From: Hyphomicrobiales bacterium
GTDB taxonomy: Bacteria; Pseudomonadota; Alphaproteobacteria; Rhizobiales; Rhizobiaceae
Assembly: GCA_900473185.1 (NCBI GenBank)
Contig: UCKU01000015.1
Coordinates: 57,011 to 121,010, forward strand
Direction of reading: 5' to 3'
Length of the DNA: 64,000 nt
Below the pieces are notes generated by a model. It was not told where the DNA came from, did no database searches, and was given only the letters and a program-made list of their open reading frames with translations. The first letter of the stretch is position 1; each line of letters starts with the position of its first letter. Below are positions 7,544-16,396 of the stretch, piece by piece. The position numbers were made by a program, and so were the translations under genes.

Positions 7544-9604
7544 ATGTATCTCGAAAGACTCAATCCCCAGCAACGCATGGCCGTGGAGCACGGCACACTC
7601 ACAGACGGCAGCCATGTGGCCGGGCCGCTGCTGGTCATCGCCGGCGCCGGTTCCGGCAAGACGAACACGCTTGCCCATCGCGTCGCCCATCTCATCCTCA
7701 AAGGCGCCGATCCGCGCCGTATCCTGCTGATGACCTTTTCCCGCCGGGCGGCAGCCGAAATGGGCCGGCGCGTCGAGCGTATCTGCGGCGAGGTTCTCGG
7801 CAAGAATTCCGGCATCATGGCCGATGCGCTCGCCTGGAGCGGCACTTTCCATGGCATCGGCGCGCGCCTCTTACGCGACTATGCCGAGCAGATCGGCCTC
7901 GACCCGGCCTTTTCCATCCATGACCGGGAAGACAGCGCCGACCTGATGAACCTCGTGCGCCACGAGCTCGGCTTCTCCAAGACCGAAAGCCGGTTTCCGA
8001 CGAAGGGTACCTGCCTTGCGATCTATTCCCGTGCGGTGAACTCCGAAACGGAACTGCCGCTGGTGCTGCGCGACGCCTTTCCCTGGTGCGCGACCTGGGA
8101 AAAGCAGCTTCGCGAGCTTTTCGCATGCTATGTCGAGGCCAAGCAGACCCAGAACGTGCTCGATTACGACGACCTGCTGCTCTACTGGGCGCAGATAGTG
8201 GCCGAGCCTCTCATTGCCGAGGATATAGGCAGCCGCTTCGACCATGTGCTTGTCGACGAGTATCAAGACACCAACAGGCTGCAGTCTTCGATCCTGCTTG
8301 CTTTGAAACCGACCGGCCAGGGCCTGACCGTTGTCGGCGACGATGCGCAGTCGATCTATTCCTTCCGCGCGGCAACGGTGCGCAACATTCTCGATTTTCC
8401 GGCGTCCTTCAGCCCGGCCGCCAATATCGTCACGCTCGACCGCAACTATCGCTCGACGCAGCCGATCCTTGCCGCCGCCAATGCTGTGATCGATCTTGCT
8501 TCCGAGCGTTTCACCAAGAACCTCTGGACGGAGCGGGAATCGCCGGAACGGCCACGGCTGGTGACGGTGCGCGACGAGAACGATCAGGCGCGTTACGTGG
8601 CCGATAAGGTTCTCGACAATCGCGAGGAGGGCGTGAAGCTGAAGAGCCAGGCCGTGCTCTTCCGCGCCTCGCATCACAGCGGCCCACTTGAGGTGGAACT
8701 GACCCGCCGCAACATTCCTTTCGTGAAGTTTGGTGGGCTGAAATTCCTCGACAGCGCGCATGTGAAGGACATGCTGGCGGCGCTTCGCTTTGCCCAGAAC
8801 CCGCGCGACCGGGTGGCTGGCTTCCGGTTGATGCAGATCCTGCCGGGGATCGGTCCGTCCACGGCGCAGAAGGTGTTGGACCAGATGGCTGACGATGCGA
8901 GCCCGATGGCAGCGCTTGCCGTCATGCCCGCACCACCGCGCTCGGGCGAGGACTGGACCTCCTTCGTTTCCACCATGCAGGAACTGAAAACCGGCAAGGC
9001 CGGCTGGCCTGCCGAGATCGAACTGGTGCGGCAATGGTATGAGCCGCATCTGGAACGGCTGCATGAGGATGCGAGCGCGCGGCTTGCCGATCTCGTGCAG
9101 CTTGAGCAGATCGCCGGTGGTTATGCCTCGCGTGAGCGCTTCCTGACGGAGCTCACGCTCGATCCGCCCGATGCGACTTCGGATCAGGCAGGCGTGCCGC
9201 TGCTCGACGAAGACTATCTCATCCTCTCGACCATCCATTCGGCCAAGGGGCAGGAATGGACCAAGGTCTTCATGCTGAACGTCATCGACGGCTGTATCCC
9301 TTCGGATCTCGCAGTCGGCACGACGGCGGAAATCGAGGAGGAGCGGCGATTGCTTTATGTGGCGATGACCCGCGCCAAGGACAGCCTCGATCTCGTCGTA
9401 CCGCAGCGTTTCTTCACCTATGGGCAGAATTCGCAGGGCGATCGGCATGTCTATGCGTCGCGCAGCCGCTTCATTCCGGCCACGCTGCTGCAATTCTTCG
9501 AGGTCTGCGGCTGGCCGCAGGTCAAGACCGATACGGCAGCCGCCCAGCAGGCGCGGCAAGTGCGTATCGATGTCGGTGCGCGTATGCGCGGCATGTGGCG
9601 TTGA
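7544..9604 (+). CDS. UvrD/Rep-family ATP-dependent DNA helicase
   Basis: A 686-residue superfamily 1A helicase. Walker A GAGSGKT at 34-40, motif II DEYQDTN at 238-244, motif III GDDAQSIYSFRAA at 265-277, and C-terminal motifs STIHSAKGQEW and YVAMTRAKD are all present. Such 3'-5' helicases act in repair or replication restart. At this length it resembles the rhizobial UvrD paralogue rather than full UvrD (which has a longer C-terminus), so no symbol is given. No strong ribosome-binding site is seen at 7544. It converges on the hydrolase gene at 9626. Confidence 0.9.
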   Translation: MYLERLNPQQRMAVEHGTLTDGSHVAGPLLVIAGAGSGKTNTLAHRVAHLILKGADPRRILLMTFSRRAAAEMGRRVERICGEVLGKNSGIMADALAWSGTFHGIGARLLRDYAEQIGLDPAFSIHDREDSADLMNLVRHELGFSKTESRFPTKGTCLAIYSRAVNSETELPLVLRDAFPWCATWEKQLRELFACYVEAKQTQNVLDYDDLLLYWAQIVAEPLIAEDIGSRFDHVLVDEYQDTNRLQSSILLALKPTGQGLTVVGDDAQSIYSFRAATVRNILDFPASFSPAANIVTLDRNYRSTQPILAAANAVIDLASERFTKNLWTERESPERPRLVTVRDENDQARYVADKVLDNREEGVKLKSQAVLFRASHHSGPLEVELTRRNIPFVKFGGLKFLDSAHVKDMLAALRFAQNPRDRVAGFRLMQILPGIGPSTAQKVLDQMADDASPMAALAVMPAPPRSGEDWTSFVSTMQELKTGKAGWPAEIELVRQWYEPHLERLHEDASARLADLVQLEQIAGGYASRERFLTELTLDPPDATSDQAGVPLLDEDYLILSTIHSAKGQEWTKVFMLNVIDGCIPSDLAVGTTAEIEEERRLLYVAMTRAKDSLDLVVPQRFFTYGQNSQGDRHVYASRSRFIPATLLQFFEVCGWPQVKTDTAAAQQARQVRIDVGARMRGMWR

Positions 9605-9625
9605 AGCCTCTCCTGACCAACAGGG

Positions 9626-10687
9626 TTAGAGCAAAAGCGGCGGCTTGGCCGGCTCGAAGAAGCGGCCGATCATTTCATCATTGACCAGGGCGATCGTCGG
9701 CGGCGACCATTTCGGATTGCGGTCCTTGTCGATGACGGCTGCGCGGACACCCTCGTAGAAATCCGGACCGTGCAGGATGTGCATGCAGGCGCCGAGCTCG
9801 CGGGCGAGACATTCGCCGAGCGTACGGCTCTGGCGGCCGGCTCTCAGCAGCCGCAAGGCAAGCTTGAGACTGGTCGGCGAACGTGTGAGCATCACACGGC
9901 GGGTTTCGGCGGCGAATTCACCCTCCTCCGCACCCAGTGCGGATGCGATGTCCTCGACGCGGTTGAAGTGAAAAGCACGGTCGATCATCGCGGTATTGGC
10001 CTGCAATCTGCCCTCACCCGGATGCTCCGAGAGATCGCGCAGCACCGCGTCCACATCGTCCGACGAACTTCCCTCAGGCAGGTTCGTCAGGCGCTGGACT
10101 GCCTCTTCGAGACGCGAGGAAGGCATATAGAAATCGGCAAGCCCGGTATGGATCGCATCAGAGGCATTGATATCGAGCCCAGTCAGGGCCATCCATGTGC
10201 CGCTTTCGCCCGGCGTGCGGGGCAGCAGCCATGTGGCGCCGATATCGGGAAAATAGCCGATGCCGGTTTCCGGCATGGCAAGGCGGGTGCGCTCGGTGAC
10301 GATGCGATGGCGGCCGTGGCTGGAAAGCCCGACGCCGCCGCCCATGGTGATGCCGTCCATCAGAGCCACATAGGGCTTCGGACAGTTGGCGATCCTGTGG
10401 TTGAGGCGGAATTCCTCGCGCCAGAAGGTTTCCGCGAGACCATCGCCGGCGCGGCCACTCAGGTGGATGGCGCGGATATCGCCGCCGGCGCAGAAGCCGC
10501 GCTCGCCCTCGCCCATTACGACAATACTGGCCACGGTTTGATCGGCGGCGAACTCATCAAGCGCAGCGGTAATCGCGCGCACCATGGGGATCGTCAGGCT
10601 GTTCAGCGCCTTTGGGCGGTTCAGCCGGATGAGGCCTGCCGTGCCCCGTCGCTCGACAATGACTTCGCTCTGATTGCTGTTGTCCAT
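9626..10687 (-). CDS. 3-Hydroxyisobutyryl-CoA hydrolase (enoyl-CoA hydratase superfamily)
   Basis: A 353-residue crotonase-fold protein. It has the oxyanion segment GFCAGGDIRA (64-73), MGGGVGLS, and MPETGIGYFPDIGA with Glu140 and Asp148, the pattern of 3-hydroxyisobutyryl-CoA hydrolase in valine breakdown. The length also fits that group better than simple enoyl-CoA hydratases (about 260 residues). AGGTGG precedes the ATG. It is encoded alone here; no other valine pathway gene is nearby, so the specific substrate is inferred from family resemblance. Confidence 0.87.
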   Translation of the reverse strand: MDNSNQSEVIVERRGTAGLIRLNRPKALNSLTIPMVRAITAALDEFAADQTVASIVVMGEGERGFCAGGDIRAIHLSGRAGDGLAETFWREEFRLNHRIANCPKPYVALMDGITMGGGVGLSSHGRHRIVTERTRLAMPETGIGYFPDIGATWLLPRTPGESGTWMALTGLDINASDAIHTGLADFYMPSSRLEEAVQRLTNLPEGSSSDDVDAVLRDLSEHPGEGRLQANTAMIDRAFHFNRVEDIASALGAEEGEFAAETRRVMLTRSPTSLKLALRLLRAGRQSRTLGECLARELGACMHILHGPDFYEGVRAAVIDKDRNPKWSPPTIALVNDEMIGRFFEPAKPPLLL

Positions 10688-10754
10688 GATCCACCTCGCT
10701 CCTGCCCCATGAATAAACCGGGTCGGGTCGGGGTTCCAGTGGCTGGATGATCAA

Positions 10755-12710
10755 TCAGGCCGAGAGGGACTGCGAAACGGCAACATCGCGCCGCACCGCG
10801 TAATCGATCGCCAGTTCCAGCGGCAGCGGTCGCGAGAAATAATAGCCCTGTGCCAATCTTACGCCGATGCCTTTCAGCGACTCGGCGACATCCTCGCTTT
10901 CGACACCCTCGGCCACGGAGGCGATGCCGAGGTTCTGGCAGAGACTGGCGACGGAGCGGGTGATATTCATGCAGCGCGCATCGCGGTCGAAATTCATCAC
11001 AAAGGCCTTGTCGATCTTCAGCTTGTCGAAGGCCAGGCGGTGGATGTGGCTCAAGCTCGAATAGCCGGTGCCGAAATCGTCAAGCGCAATCGAGATGCCG
11101 GCAGCACGCAGCATGCCAATCACCTGATCGGCAGTGTCGAAGTCGGACAGGAGTGCCGTCTCGGTGATCTCGAACTCGATGCGTTTCGGATCGACGCCGG
11201 AGCGGCTGATCATGGCGAGCAATGCCATCGATGTTTCATGATCGCAGATGTCGCGGGCCGACAGGTTGAAGGAGACGCGCAGATGCGCCGGCATGATCTT
11301 CAGTGCGTCGAGCGCCTGGCCGAAGAGAATGCGTGTTATGCGGCCGATCACCGCCGTACGTTCGGCAGCCGGAATGAAGGCATCCGGACTGATGCGGCCG
11401 AAGCGGGCGCTATCCCAGCGCGCAAGGGCCTCAAAACCGACGACGCGGCCGCTACGCAGCTCCAAGATCGGCTGATATTCGAGCTTCAACTCCTTGGCGA
11501 AATTGTCAGCCTGCAGCTCCAGCTCGATCAGGTAGCGTTGTGTCAGGATTTTTTCGTGTTCCGGCGAGAAGAATTCCACACCGCCAATGCGCTTGCTCTT
11601 GACCTGGTAGAGCGCGAAATCCGCTTTCTCGTAGAGATCTTCGGCCGTGTACTCGCCCGCGTCAGGATAGACGATGCCGCAGGAGCCGGAAACGCGCACC
11701 GACCCGTCAGGAATGTCGAAGGGTTCACGTACTGCCGCACAGAGCGCCACGCCGAGGTCAGAGACGGCCCTGAGCGTCATGCCGGAGGGGAAGATGATGC
11801 CGAATTCATCGCCGCCAAGACGTGAGACGATGCCCTGATCACCCAGCAACGAGACGAAGCGGCGTGCCGTCTCCTTCAATACGACGTCGCCGGCCGCATG
11901 GCCGAAGACATCATTGACCGGCTTGAAGCCATCGAGATCGACGATGCCGATGACGGGCGGTGAAGACGGATCCTTCAGCAGCATCTTTTCGAGCGACAGG
12001 AAGAAGCTGCGGCGATTGGCAAGGCCCGTCAGCTGGTCCTGCAGCGCATTGCGGCTGTTGACGAGGTTCAGCTCCTCGGCTTCTGCCTGCTTCTGCTTGA
12101 GCTCTTCGGCGAGCCGCACGAGGTGCGCGAAATTCTGGAAGTAGCTGTTGATGACACGCAGGAAGGGCAGCACCAGGAACAAGCCGCTGACCGCCGTTGC
12201 GACGAAAACCGGATTGCCGGAAAAGAGGAAGGTCACGATCATGGCTGTGAAAGTGATGACCGTGGTGATCGCCGCGGCGAGCGGCAGATGCATCAGGCAA
12301 AAGACGCAGGAAATGCCGGTTACGACCAGGAAATAGGCGATCTGGCCCTGCTGTGAGGCATCGCCATATTGATAGAGCGCGATGGCCCAGCCGCCGAAGC
12401 CGATCGTGAGGATAACCGCGCCGACCAGCGTCACCTTCATCAGCCGCAGCGCACGTTCCGGCGTGACGTTTTCCTTGCCTGATATCTCCCACCAGCAAAG
12501 GCGGAAGACGCAGACGATGCTGAGACCGACGGGGATGTAAAGCGAAAGCCAAAGAGGCGCCGACTTGATGTGGGTGATGGCCACAGCCAGCGCATTGATG
12601 ACGAGGAGAACGTACAGAATCGGAATCTGTGATGACAAAGCTTCGAACTGCGCCACCAGAAACTTCGGATTATCTTTTTGCAGCCGCAATGACGCTATGA
12701 AGTTCTTCAT
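10755..12710 (-). CDS. Membrane GGDEF-EAL cyclic-di-GMP protein
   Basis: A 651-residue protein with about five N-terminal membrane helices (residues 28-190), a short coiled segment (195-220), a GGDEF domain (220-385; GGDEF at 299-303) and an EAL domain (395-640; EALAR at 427-431). EAL catalytic features NLSARD, FEITET, LDDFGTGYSS and LKIDKAF are intact, so phosphodiesterase activity is likely. GGDEF is canonical, so cyclase activity is also possible, but no RxxD inhibitory site precedes it. It is downstream of galE on the same strand, 109 bases away, which fits a link to surface polysaccharide control. Confidence 0.94.
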   Translation of the reverse strand: MKNFIASLRLQKDNPKFLVAQFEALSSQIPILYVLLVINALAVAITHIKSAPLWLSLYIPVGLSIVCVFRLCWWEISGKENVTPERALRLMKVTLVGAVILTIGFGGWAIALYQYGDASQQGQIAYFLVVTGISCVFCLMHLPLAAAITTVITFTAMIVTFLFSGNPVFVATAVSGLFLVLPFLRVINSYFQNFAHLVRLAEELKQKQAEAEELNLVNSRNALQDQLTGLANRRSFFLSLEKMLLKDPSSPPVIGIVDLDGFKPVNDVFGHAAGDVVLKETARRFVSLLGDQGIVSRLGGDEFGIIFPSGMTLRAVSDLGVALCAAVREPFDIPDGSVRVSGSCGIVYPDAGEYTAEDLYEKADFALYQVKSKRIGGVEFFSPEHEKILTQRYLIELELQADNFAKELKLEYQPILELRSGRVVGFEALARWDSARFGRISPDAFIPAAERTAVIGRITRILFGQALDALKIMPAHLRVSFNLSARDICDHETSMALLAMISRSGVDPKRIEFEITETALLSDFDTADQVIGMLRAAGISIALDDFGTGYSSLSHIHRLAFDKLKIDKAFVMNFDRDARCMNITRSVASLCQNLGIASVAEGVESEDVAESLKGIGVRLAQGYYFSRPLPLELAIDYAVRRDVAVSQSLSA

Positions 12711-12819
12711 GATCCCTTTTCCCTTGGCGGAAACGAGCCAGAGAAAGCTTGATTATTCCTTATTCACGTAACGTCAGGCCACCCGCATCGCACCGGGATG
12801 GTAAATGTTCGGTTGCATT

Positions 12820-13854
12820 TCAGAAAGAAGCCGCAGCCAGCGCGCGATGAATGCTGTGCAGATCGTCGACGCTCCTGTTCATCAGGAAGAGTTCCCAGTC
12901 GAGCGAGCTGCGAACGATGGTTTCCAGCGAGTCGTGTTTCGGTGCCCAATCCAGCACGCGACGGGCAAGTGTCGCATCGGCGACGACGCTTGCCGCGTCG
13001 CCCGGCCGGCGTGGCGCCATGTTGATCTTGAACGAGTGACCGTTCAAGCGGGTGACCATATTCAACACATCGAGCACGGAATAGCCGCTGCCATAGCCGC
13101 AATTGGCGACAAGTGGCCCCCTGCCCTGGCGCAGATGCTGGAGCGCCTTCAAATGCGCCGCCGTCAAATCACTCACATGGATGTAGTCGCGCACACCGGT
13201 GCCATCATGGGTCGGGTAATCGAAGCCGTAGACGGCGACGCTGTCGCGCTTTCCGAGTGCGGCCTCACAGGCGACCTTGATGAGGTGGGTCGCGCCCGAG
13301 GTCGACTGGCCTGTGCGCAGCTGCGGATCGGCGCCTGCAACGTTGAAATAGCGTAGCGCCACATAGTCGAAGTCATAGGCGGCAGCGGCGTCACGAAGCA
13401 TCATTTCAGTCATCAGCTTCGACTGGCCGTATGGATTTTCCGGATTGAGCGGCGCCGTCTCCTTCACGGGCGCGGAGCCCTTCTGCTGACCGTAGACAGC
13501 GGCTGTCGACGAGAAGACGAAGTTGCGGATGCCTGCCTTGATCGCAGCACTCAGCAGGGCGCGTGTCTTGCCGGAATTATTATCGTAATAAGAAAGTGGG
13601 TCAGAGACCGAGACCGGCACGACGGCAGAGCCGGCGAAATGGATGATCGCCTCGATATCGTTTTCGATGAAGATCTTCTTCAGCATATCCGGATCGGCGA
13701 CATCGCCGAGATAGAAGCGTGCGGCCGGCGCCACGGCCCAGCGAAAGCCGGTGGAGAGGTTGTCGAGCACGACGACATCTTCCCCGGCATCCAACAGCGT
13801 CCAAACCATGTGGCTGCCAATATATCCAGCCCCACCTGTCACCAGAACCGCCAT
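12820..13854 (-). CDS. galE: UDP-glucose 4-epimerase
   Basis: A 344-residue extended SDR enzyme interconverting UDP-glucose and UDP-galactose, needed in rhizobia for exopolysaccharide and LPS sugars (called exoB in some species). The NAD motif GGAGYIGS is at 7-14, with catalytic Ser116 and Tyr142-xxx-Lys146. Length and the FNVAGADP and RDYIHVSDL segments match GalE. It is encoded just upstream of the GGDEF-EAL gene on the same strand. Confidence 0.94.
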   Translation of the reverse strand: MAVLVTGGAGYIGSHMVWTLLDAGEDVVVLDNLSTGFRWAVAPAARFYLGDVADPDMLKKIFIENDIEAIIHFAGSAVVPVSVSDPLSYYDNNSGKTRALLSAAIKAGIRNFVFSSTAAVYGQQKGSAPVKETAPLNPENPYGQSKLMTEMMLRDAAAAYDFDYVALRYFNVAGADPQLRTGQSTSGATHLIKVACEAALGKRDSVAVYGFDYPTHDGTGVRDYIHVSDLTAAHLKALQHLRQGRGPLVANCGYGSGYSVLDVLNMVTRLNGHSFKINMAPRRPGDAASVVADATLARRVLDWAPKHDSLETIVRSSLDWELFLMNRSVDDLHSIHRALAAASF

Positions 13855-14057
13855 GTCTGCATTCCCTGTTTTATCTTTTTCGGGAGCATCAGAACGGCTT
13901 TTTCCTTTCCGATTTTGTTATCAAACGGCCTCGGAAAGCCTTTGCGGCCGGTATGTTTGGAGATGTGGTTAGAGGCGGATTTCAGGTATTTCTACAATTT
14001 TATCGAACAGCCGGTTTCGGGACAAAACCACCTTTTGCCACCCCTTTTTCGGGCGCG
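13855..14057. other. Intergenic region, galE side
   Basis: About 200 bases between the galE start and the attenuator promoter. It must hold the galE promoter on the minus strand. Short open frames here have no ribosome-binding site and read like chance; no other structure was seen. Confidence 0.4.
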
Positions 14058-14086
14058 TTGACAAGGCGTTCACGGCAAGTCAAAGT
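14058..14086 (+). promoter_or_regulatory. Sigma70-type promoter of the pepE leader
   Basis: TTGACA at 14058-14063, a 17-base spacer, then CAAAGT at 14081-14086. The A of the leader ATG is 7 bases past the -10, where transcription would start, so the transcript would begin at or next to the start codon, as reported for the rhizobial trp leader. Confidence 0.6.
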
Positions 14087-14092
14087 AGGTGC

Positions 14093-14167
14093 ATGAACAA
14101 CTTCGCGTTCCAGGCTATGACGATGGGCATGACGACCACCCTTTGCGGTGGGGGCGTCGGCTTGTGA
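14093..14167 (+). CDS. Met/Thr-rich leader peptide (24 residues)
   Basis: A short frame, ATG to TGA, reading MNNFAFQAM then TMGMTTT then LCGGGVGL. Codons 9-16 hold Met three times and Thr four times, three of the Thr codons being consecutive (14-16). There is no ribosome-binding site, fitting leaderless translation from the promoter at 14058. The Thr codons lie in the 5' arm of a hairpin (14131-14158) and a terminator follows at 14195. This is the standard layout of an amino-acid attenuator leader. I do not know a published leader with this sequence. Confidence 0.6.
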   Translation: MNNFAFQAMTMGMTTTLCGGGVGL

Positions 14168-14204
14168 CCTGAAACTGTTCACTACACCCGACCCAACCCC
14201 GCCG
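14131..14204 (+). promoter_or_regulatory. Attenuator: hairpin and antiterminator pairing
   Basis: Hairpin 1: GACG-CCACC (14131-14140) with GGTGG-CGTC (14147-14158), interrupted by a small internal loop. Its 3' arm, CGGTGGGG (14146-14153), can instead pair with CCCCGCCG (14197-14204), which is the 5' arm of the terminator (one T-G pair). A ribosome stalled on Thr codons 14-16 would block hairpin 1 and favour the antiterminator. Confidence 0.55.
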
Positions 14205-14224
14205 GACACGCGCGGGGTTTTCTG
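14195..14224 (+). terminator. Intrinsic terminator of the attenuator
   Basis: AACCCCGC (14195-14202) pairs perfectly with GCGGGGTT (14212-14219) over a 9-base loop, followed by a T-rich TTTTCTGTTTC stretch. It lies between the leader peptide and pepE, so it would stop transcription before the structural gene. Confidence 0.8.
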
Positions 14225-14327
14225 TTTCTGCCCCGATGTCCGCCCCATGCAAAGGACTTCTCGTGGCACAAGATCTTCTCTCAATGCCGGTTCGTAACCC
14301 GCTTCTCCAAAACAGGGAGCGGCAACG

Positions 14328-15008
14328 GTGAGATTTTACCTGTCATCCTACCGGCTCGGAGCCAGCGCCTTCCGGCTGAGAAAACTTCTCAATGGCGGAC
14401 AGCGCGCCGCCGTCATCCAGAACGCGCTGGATTTTATTCCGGCCGAGGCCCGGCGTGCCTACGAGGCCAATATCTACGATCCCAAGGAAGAACTTGCGGA
14501 TTGGGGGATCGAGGCAGACGAACTGGATCTGCGAGACTATTTTGGGCAACCGCACGCGCTGAAAGAGGCGCTCGCCGGCTTCGACCTCGTCTGGGCCGTC
14601 GGCGGCAATGCCTTTCTTCTGCGGCGGGCCATGCGGCAGAGCGGCTTCGATCGCATCATAGGGGAATTGCTGCGCGAGGATGCGATCGTCTATGGCGGCT
14701 TCAGCGCCGGGGCAGTCGTTGCAACACCCTCGCTCAGGGGCATCGACATCATGGACAATCCGCAGCAGCTTGCACCTGATTACGATGAAGCAATCCTGTG
14801 GGACGGTCTCGGACTCGTCGATTTCTCGATCGTCCCGCATTACCGCTCGGCGCATGATGAAGCCGAAGCTGCCGAAAAGACCGTCAACTTCCTTGAAGAA
14901 GCCGGCACGCCCTTTCAGCCGCTGAGAGACGGCGAAGTCATCATCGTCGAGGGTCGGAATGTGACGCTGCTACCGGTGCTGCCGGAAGCGATGCGGCGCT
15001 CCGCCTAA
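14328..15008 (+). CDS. pepE: Peptidase E (dipeptidase E, family S51)
   Basis: A 226-residue peptidase S51 protein. Nucleophile Ser126 in GGFSAGAVV and His171 in VPHYRS are present. Characterised family members cleave Asp-X dipeptides in the cytoplasm. The start is GTG at 14328, with AGGGAG upstream. It is the only gene downstream of the Met/Thr attenuator. Since aspartate is the precursor of both Met and Thr, a supply link is conceivable (inference). The stop codon overlaps the palindromic repeat shared with the convergent aminotransferase gene. Confidence 0.85.
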   Translation: MRFYLSSYRLGASAFRLRKLLNGGQRAAVIQNALDFIPAEARRAYEANIYDPKEELADWGIEADELDLRDYFGQPHALKEALAGFDLVWAVGGNAFLLRRAMRQSGFDRIIGELLREDAIVYGGFSAGAVVATPSLRGIDIMDNPQQLAPDYDEAILWDGLGLVDFSIVPHYRSAHDEAEAAEKTVNFLEEAGTPFQPLRDGEVIIVEGRNVTLLPVLPEAMRRSA

Positions 15009-15110
15009 AGCGTGTCGCGATCTTTCAGATTCGCTTGTCACGCTTTAGGTCTCTATTTTTCGCATGTCGTTATCGCAAAACCGCGGCACACTTTTGCGCG
15101 ACATGCTTTA
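15007..15110. repeat. Intergenic palindromic repeat, full copy
   Basis: About 104 bases with outer inverted ends AAAGCGTGTCGCG and CGCGACATGCTTT. It fills the gap between converging pepE and aminotransferase genes and provides both TAA stops (15006-15008 plus strand, 15108-15110 minus strand). Close copies lie at 22520-22616 and, inverted, 55857-55959. Confidence 0.85.
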
Positions 15111-16274
15111 GAGCTTCAGGATGTAGTCGCAAAGCCGCTCGGCCGCGACTGTCACCTGCGCCGGATCGCGCAGGAAGCAGGCGCGCAGAAAAAGCTCTCC
15201 GCCGGGTCCGAAGGCCGTGCCAGGGGCAAGGCCGACGCCGGTTTTGTCGACGATGTCGATCGCAGCCTTACGGCTATCGGTGACGCCGTCGATCTTGAGG
15301 AAGGCGTAAAGCGCACCATCGGGCTTCAGTGTTTCGACCCGATTGGTGGCGATCAGCGCATCGCAGAGGATATCGCGGGAGCGGGTTGCCTTGGCGATGT
15401 TCGTCTGCACGAAGGCGTCACCGTCATTGAGGGCAGCGACTGCGCCCTTCTGCATGAATTGCGCCACGCCCGAGGTGGAATATTGGATGAGGTTTTCCAG
15501 CACCTGGCCGGTTTCGGGCGGGGCGACGATCCAGCCGACACGCCAGCCGGTCATTGACCAGTTCTTGGAGAAGGAGTTGACGAAGATGATCTTGTCGCCT
15601 GGCTCCATGACGTCGAGGAAAGAGGAGGCGCGACCGCCGGCGTAGAAATAACGCGCGTAAATCTCGTCCGCCATGATCCAGAGATCATGCTTGCGTGCCA
15701 ACGTCAGGATATCGGCCAGATCCTTCTTCGTCGCGGTCCAGCCGGTCGGGTTTGATGGGGTATTGATGAAGAAGCCGCGGGTCCTCGGCGTGATCGCCGC
15801 TTCGATGCGATTGAGGTCGACAGCCCAGGTACCGCCTTCGAACTGCAGCTCGACGCCGACCGAGCGGGCGCCGGCAATTTCCAGGGCGGCAGCGATATTC
15901 GGCCAGGCCGGGGTGAGGTAGACGAGCTCGTCACCAGGCGAAGTGAGCGCCTGGACGGCGATCTGGATCGCCTGCATGCCGGAACCGGTGACATAGAAAT
16001 GCTCGACCGGAAGGCGGATGCCGAAATGCCTGAAGTAGTAATCCGACAGCGCCTGGCGAAGTTCGGGAATGCCGCGCTGCCAGGTATAGAAGGTCTCGCC
16101 GGCGGCGAGCGCCTGCATGGCGGCCTGATTGATGAAATCGGGAGTAGGAAGATCGCCCTCGCCGACCCAGAGCGGCAGAAGGCCTTCACGGCCGCGGGCA
16201 TAGTTGACGACTTCGACGATCCCGCTTTCAGGCGCTGCGATGGCGCGCGGGCTGAGGCTGCTTATAATCGACAT
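15108..16274 (-). CDS. Class I/II pyridoxal-phosphate aminotransferase
   Basis: A 388-residue fold-type I aminotransferase. PLP Lys237 lies in SFSKNWSMTGWRVG; NPTG (Asn175), Asp203, Tyr206 and the GSGMQAIQIA phosphate loop are present. It resembles the aspartate/aromatic group commonly labelled aspartate aminotransferase-like, but the amino donor cannot be fixed from sequence. It is monocistronic. Its TAA stop is contributed by the intergenic repeat. Confidence 0.88.
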   Translation of the reverse strand: MSIISSLSPRAIAAPESGIVEVVNYARGREGLLPLWVGEGDLPTPDFINQAAMQALAAGETFYTWQRGIPELRQALSDYYFRHFGIRLPVEHFYVTGSGMQAIQIAVQALTSPGDELVYLTPAWPNIAAALEIAGARSVGVELQFEGGTWAVDLNRIEAAITPRTRGFFINTPSNPTGWTATKKDLADILTLARKHDLWIMADEIYARYFYAGGRASSFLDVMEPGDKIIFVNSFSKNWSMTGWRVGWIVAPPETGQVLENLIQYSTSGVAQFMQKGAVAALNDGDAFVQTNIAKATRSRDILCDALIATNRVETLKPDGALYAFLKIDGVTDSRKAAIDIVDKTGVGLAPGTAFGPGGELFLRACFLRDPAQVTVAAERLCDYILKL

Positions 16275-16362
16275 GCATATCTCCGGTTCACGCCTTCATA
16301 GCGGATTTGCAGACGCAAATCCCATGACAAAGCGTGATGGCATATCGATTTTCGTGATGGAT

Positions 16363-16387
16363 GAGCCCGGCCGGAGCGGACGGGCTC
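16363..16387 (-). terminator. Possible terminator after mscL
   Basis: GAGCCCG (16363-16369) and CGGGCTC (16381-16387) form a 7-bp stem, 9 bases past the mscL stop. The T tract is poor, so it could simply stabilise the 3' end. Confidence 0.4.
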
Positions 16388-16396
16388 CGAGGCGAA

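Noticed and set aside
7871..9559. 562-codon open frame antisense to the UvrD-type helicase
   Set aside because: Shadow frame; no start signal and the helicase reads through without breaks.
13930..14096. 47-codon frame running into the pepE leader
   Set aside because: No ribosome-binding site, and it spans the promoter of the leader peptide.
14093..14224. Riboswitch (e.g. SAM-type) before pepE
   Set aside because: The structure is explained by a translated leader with alternative stems; no known riboswitch core was recognised.
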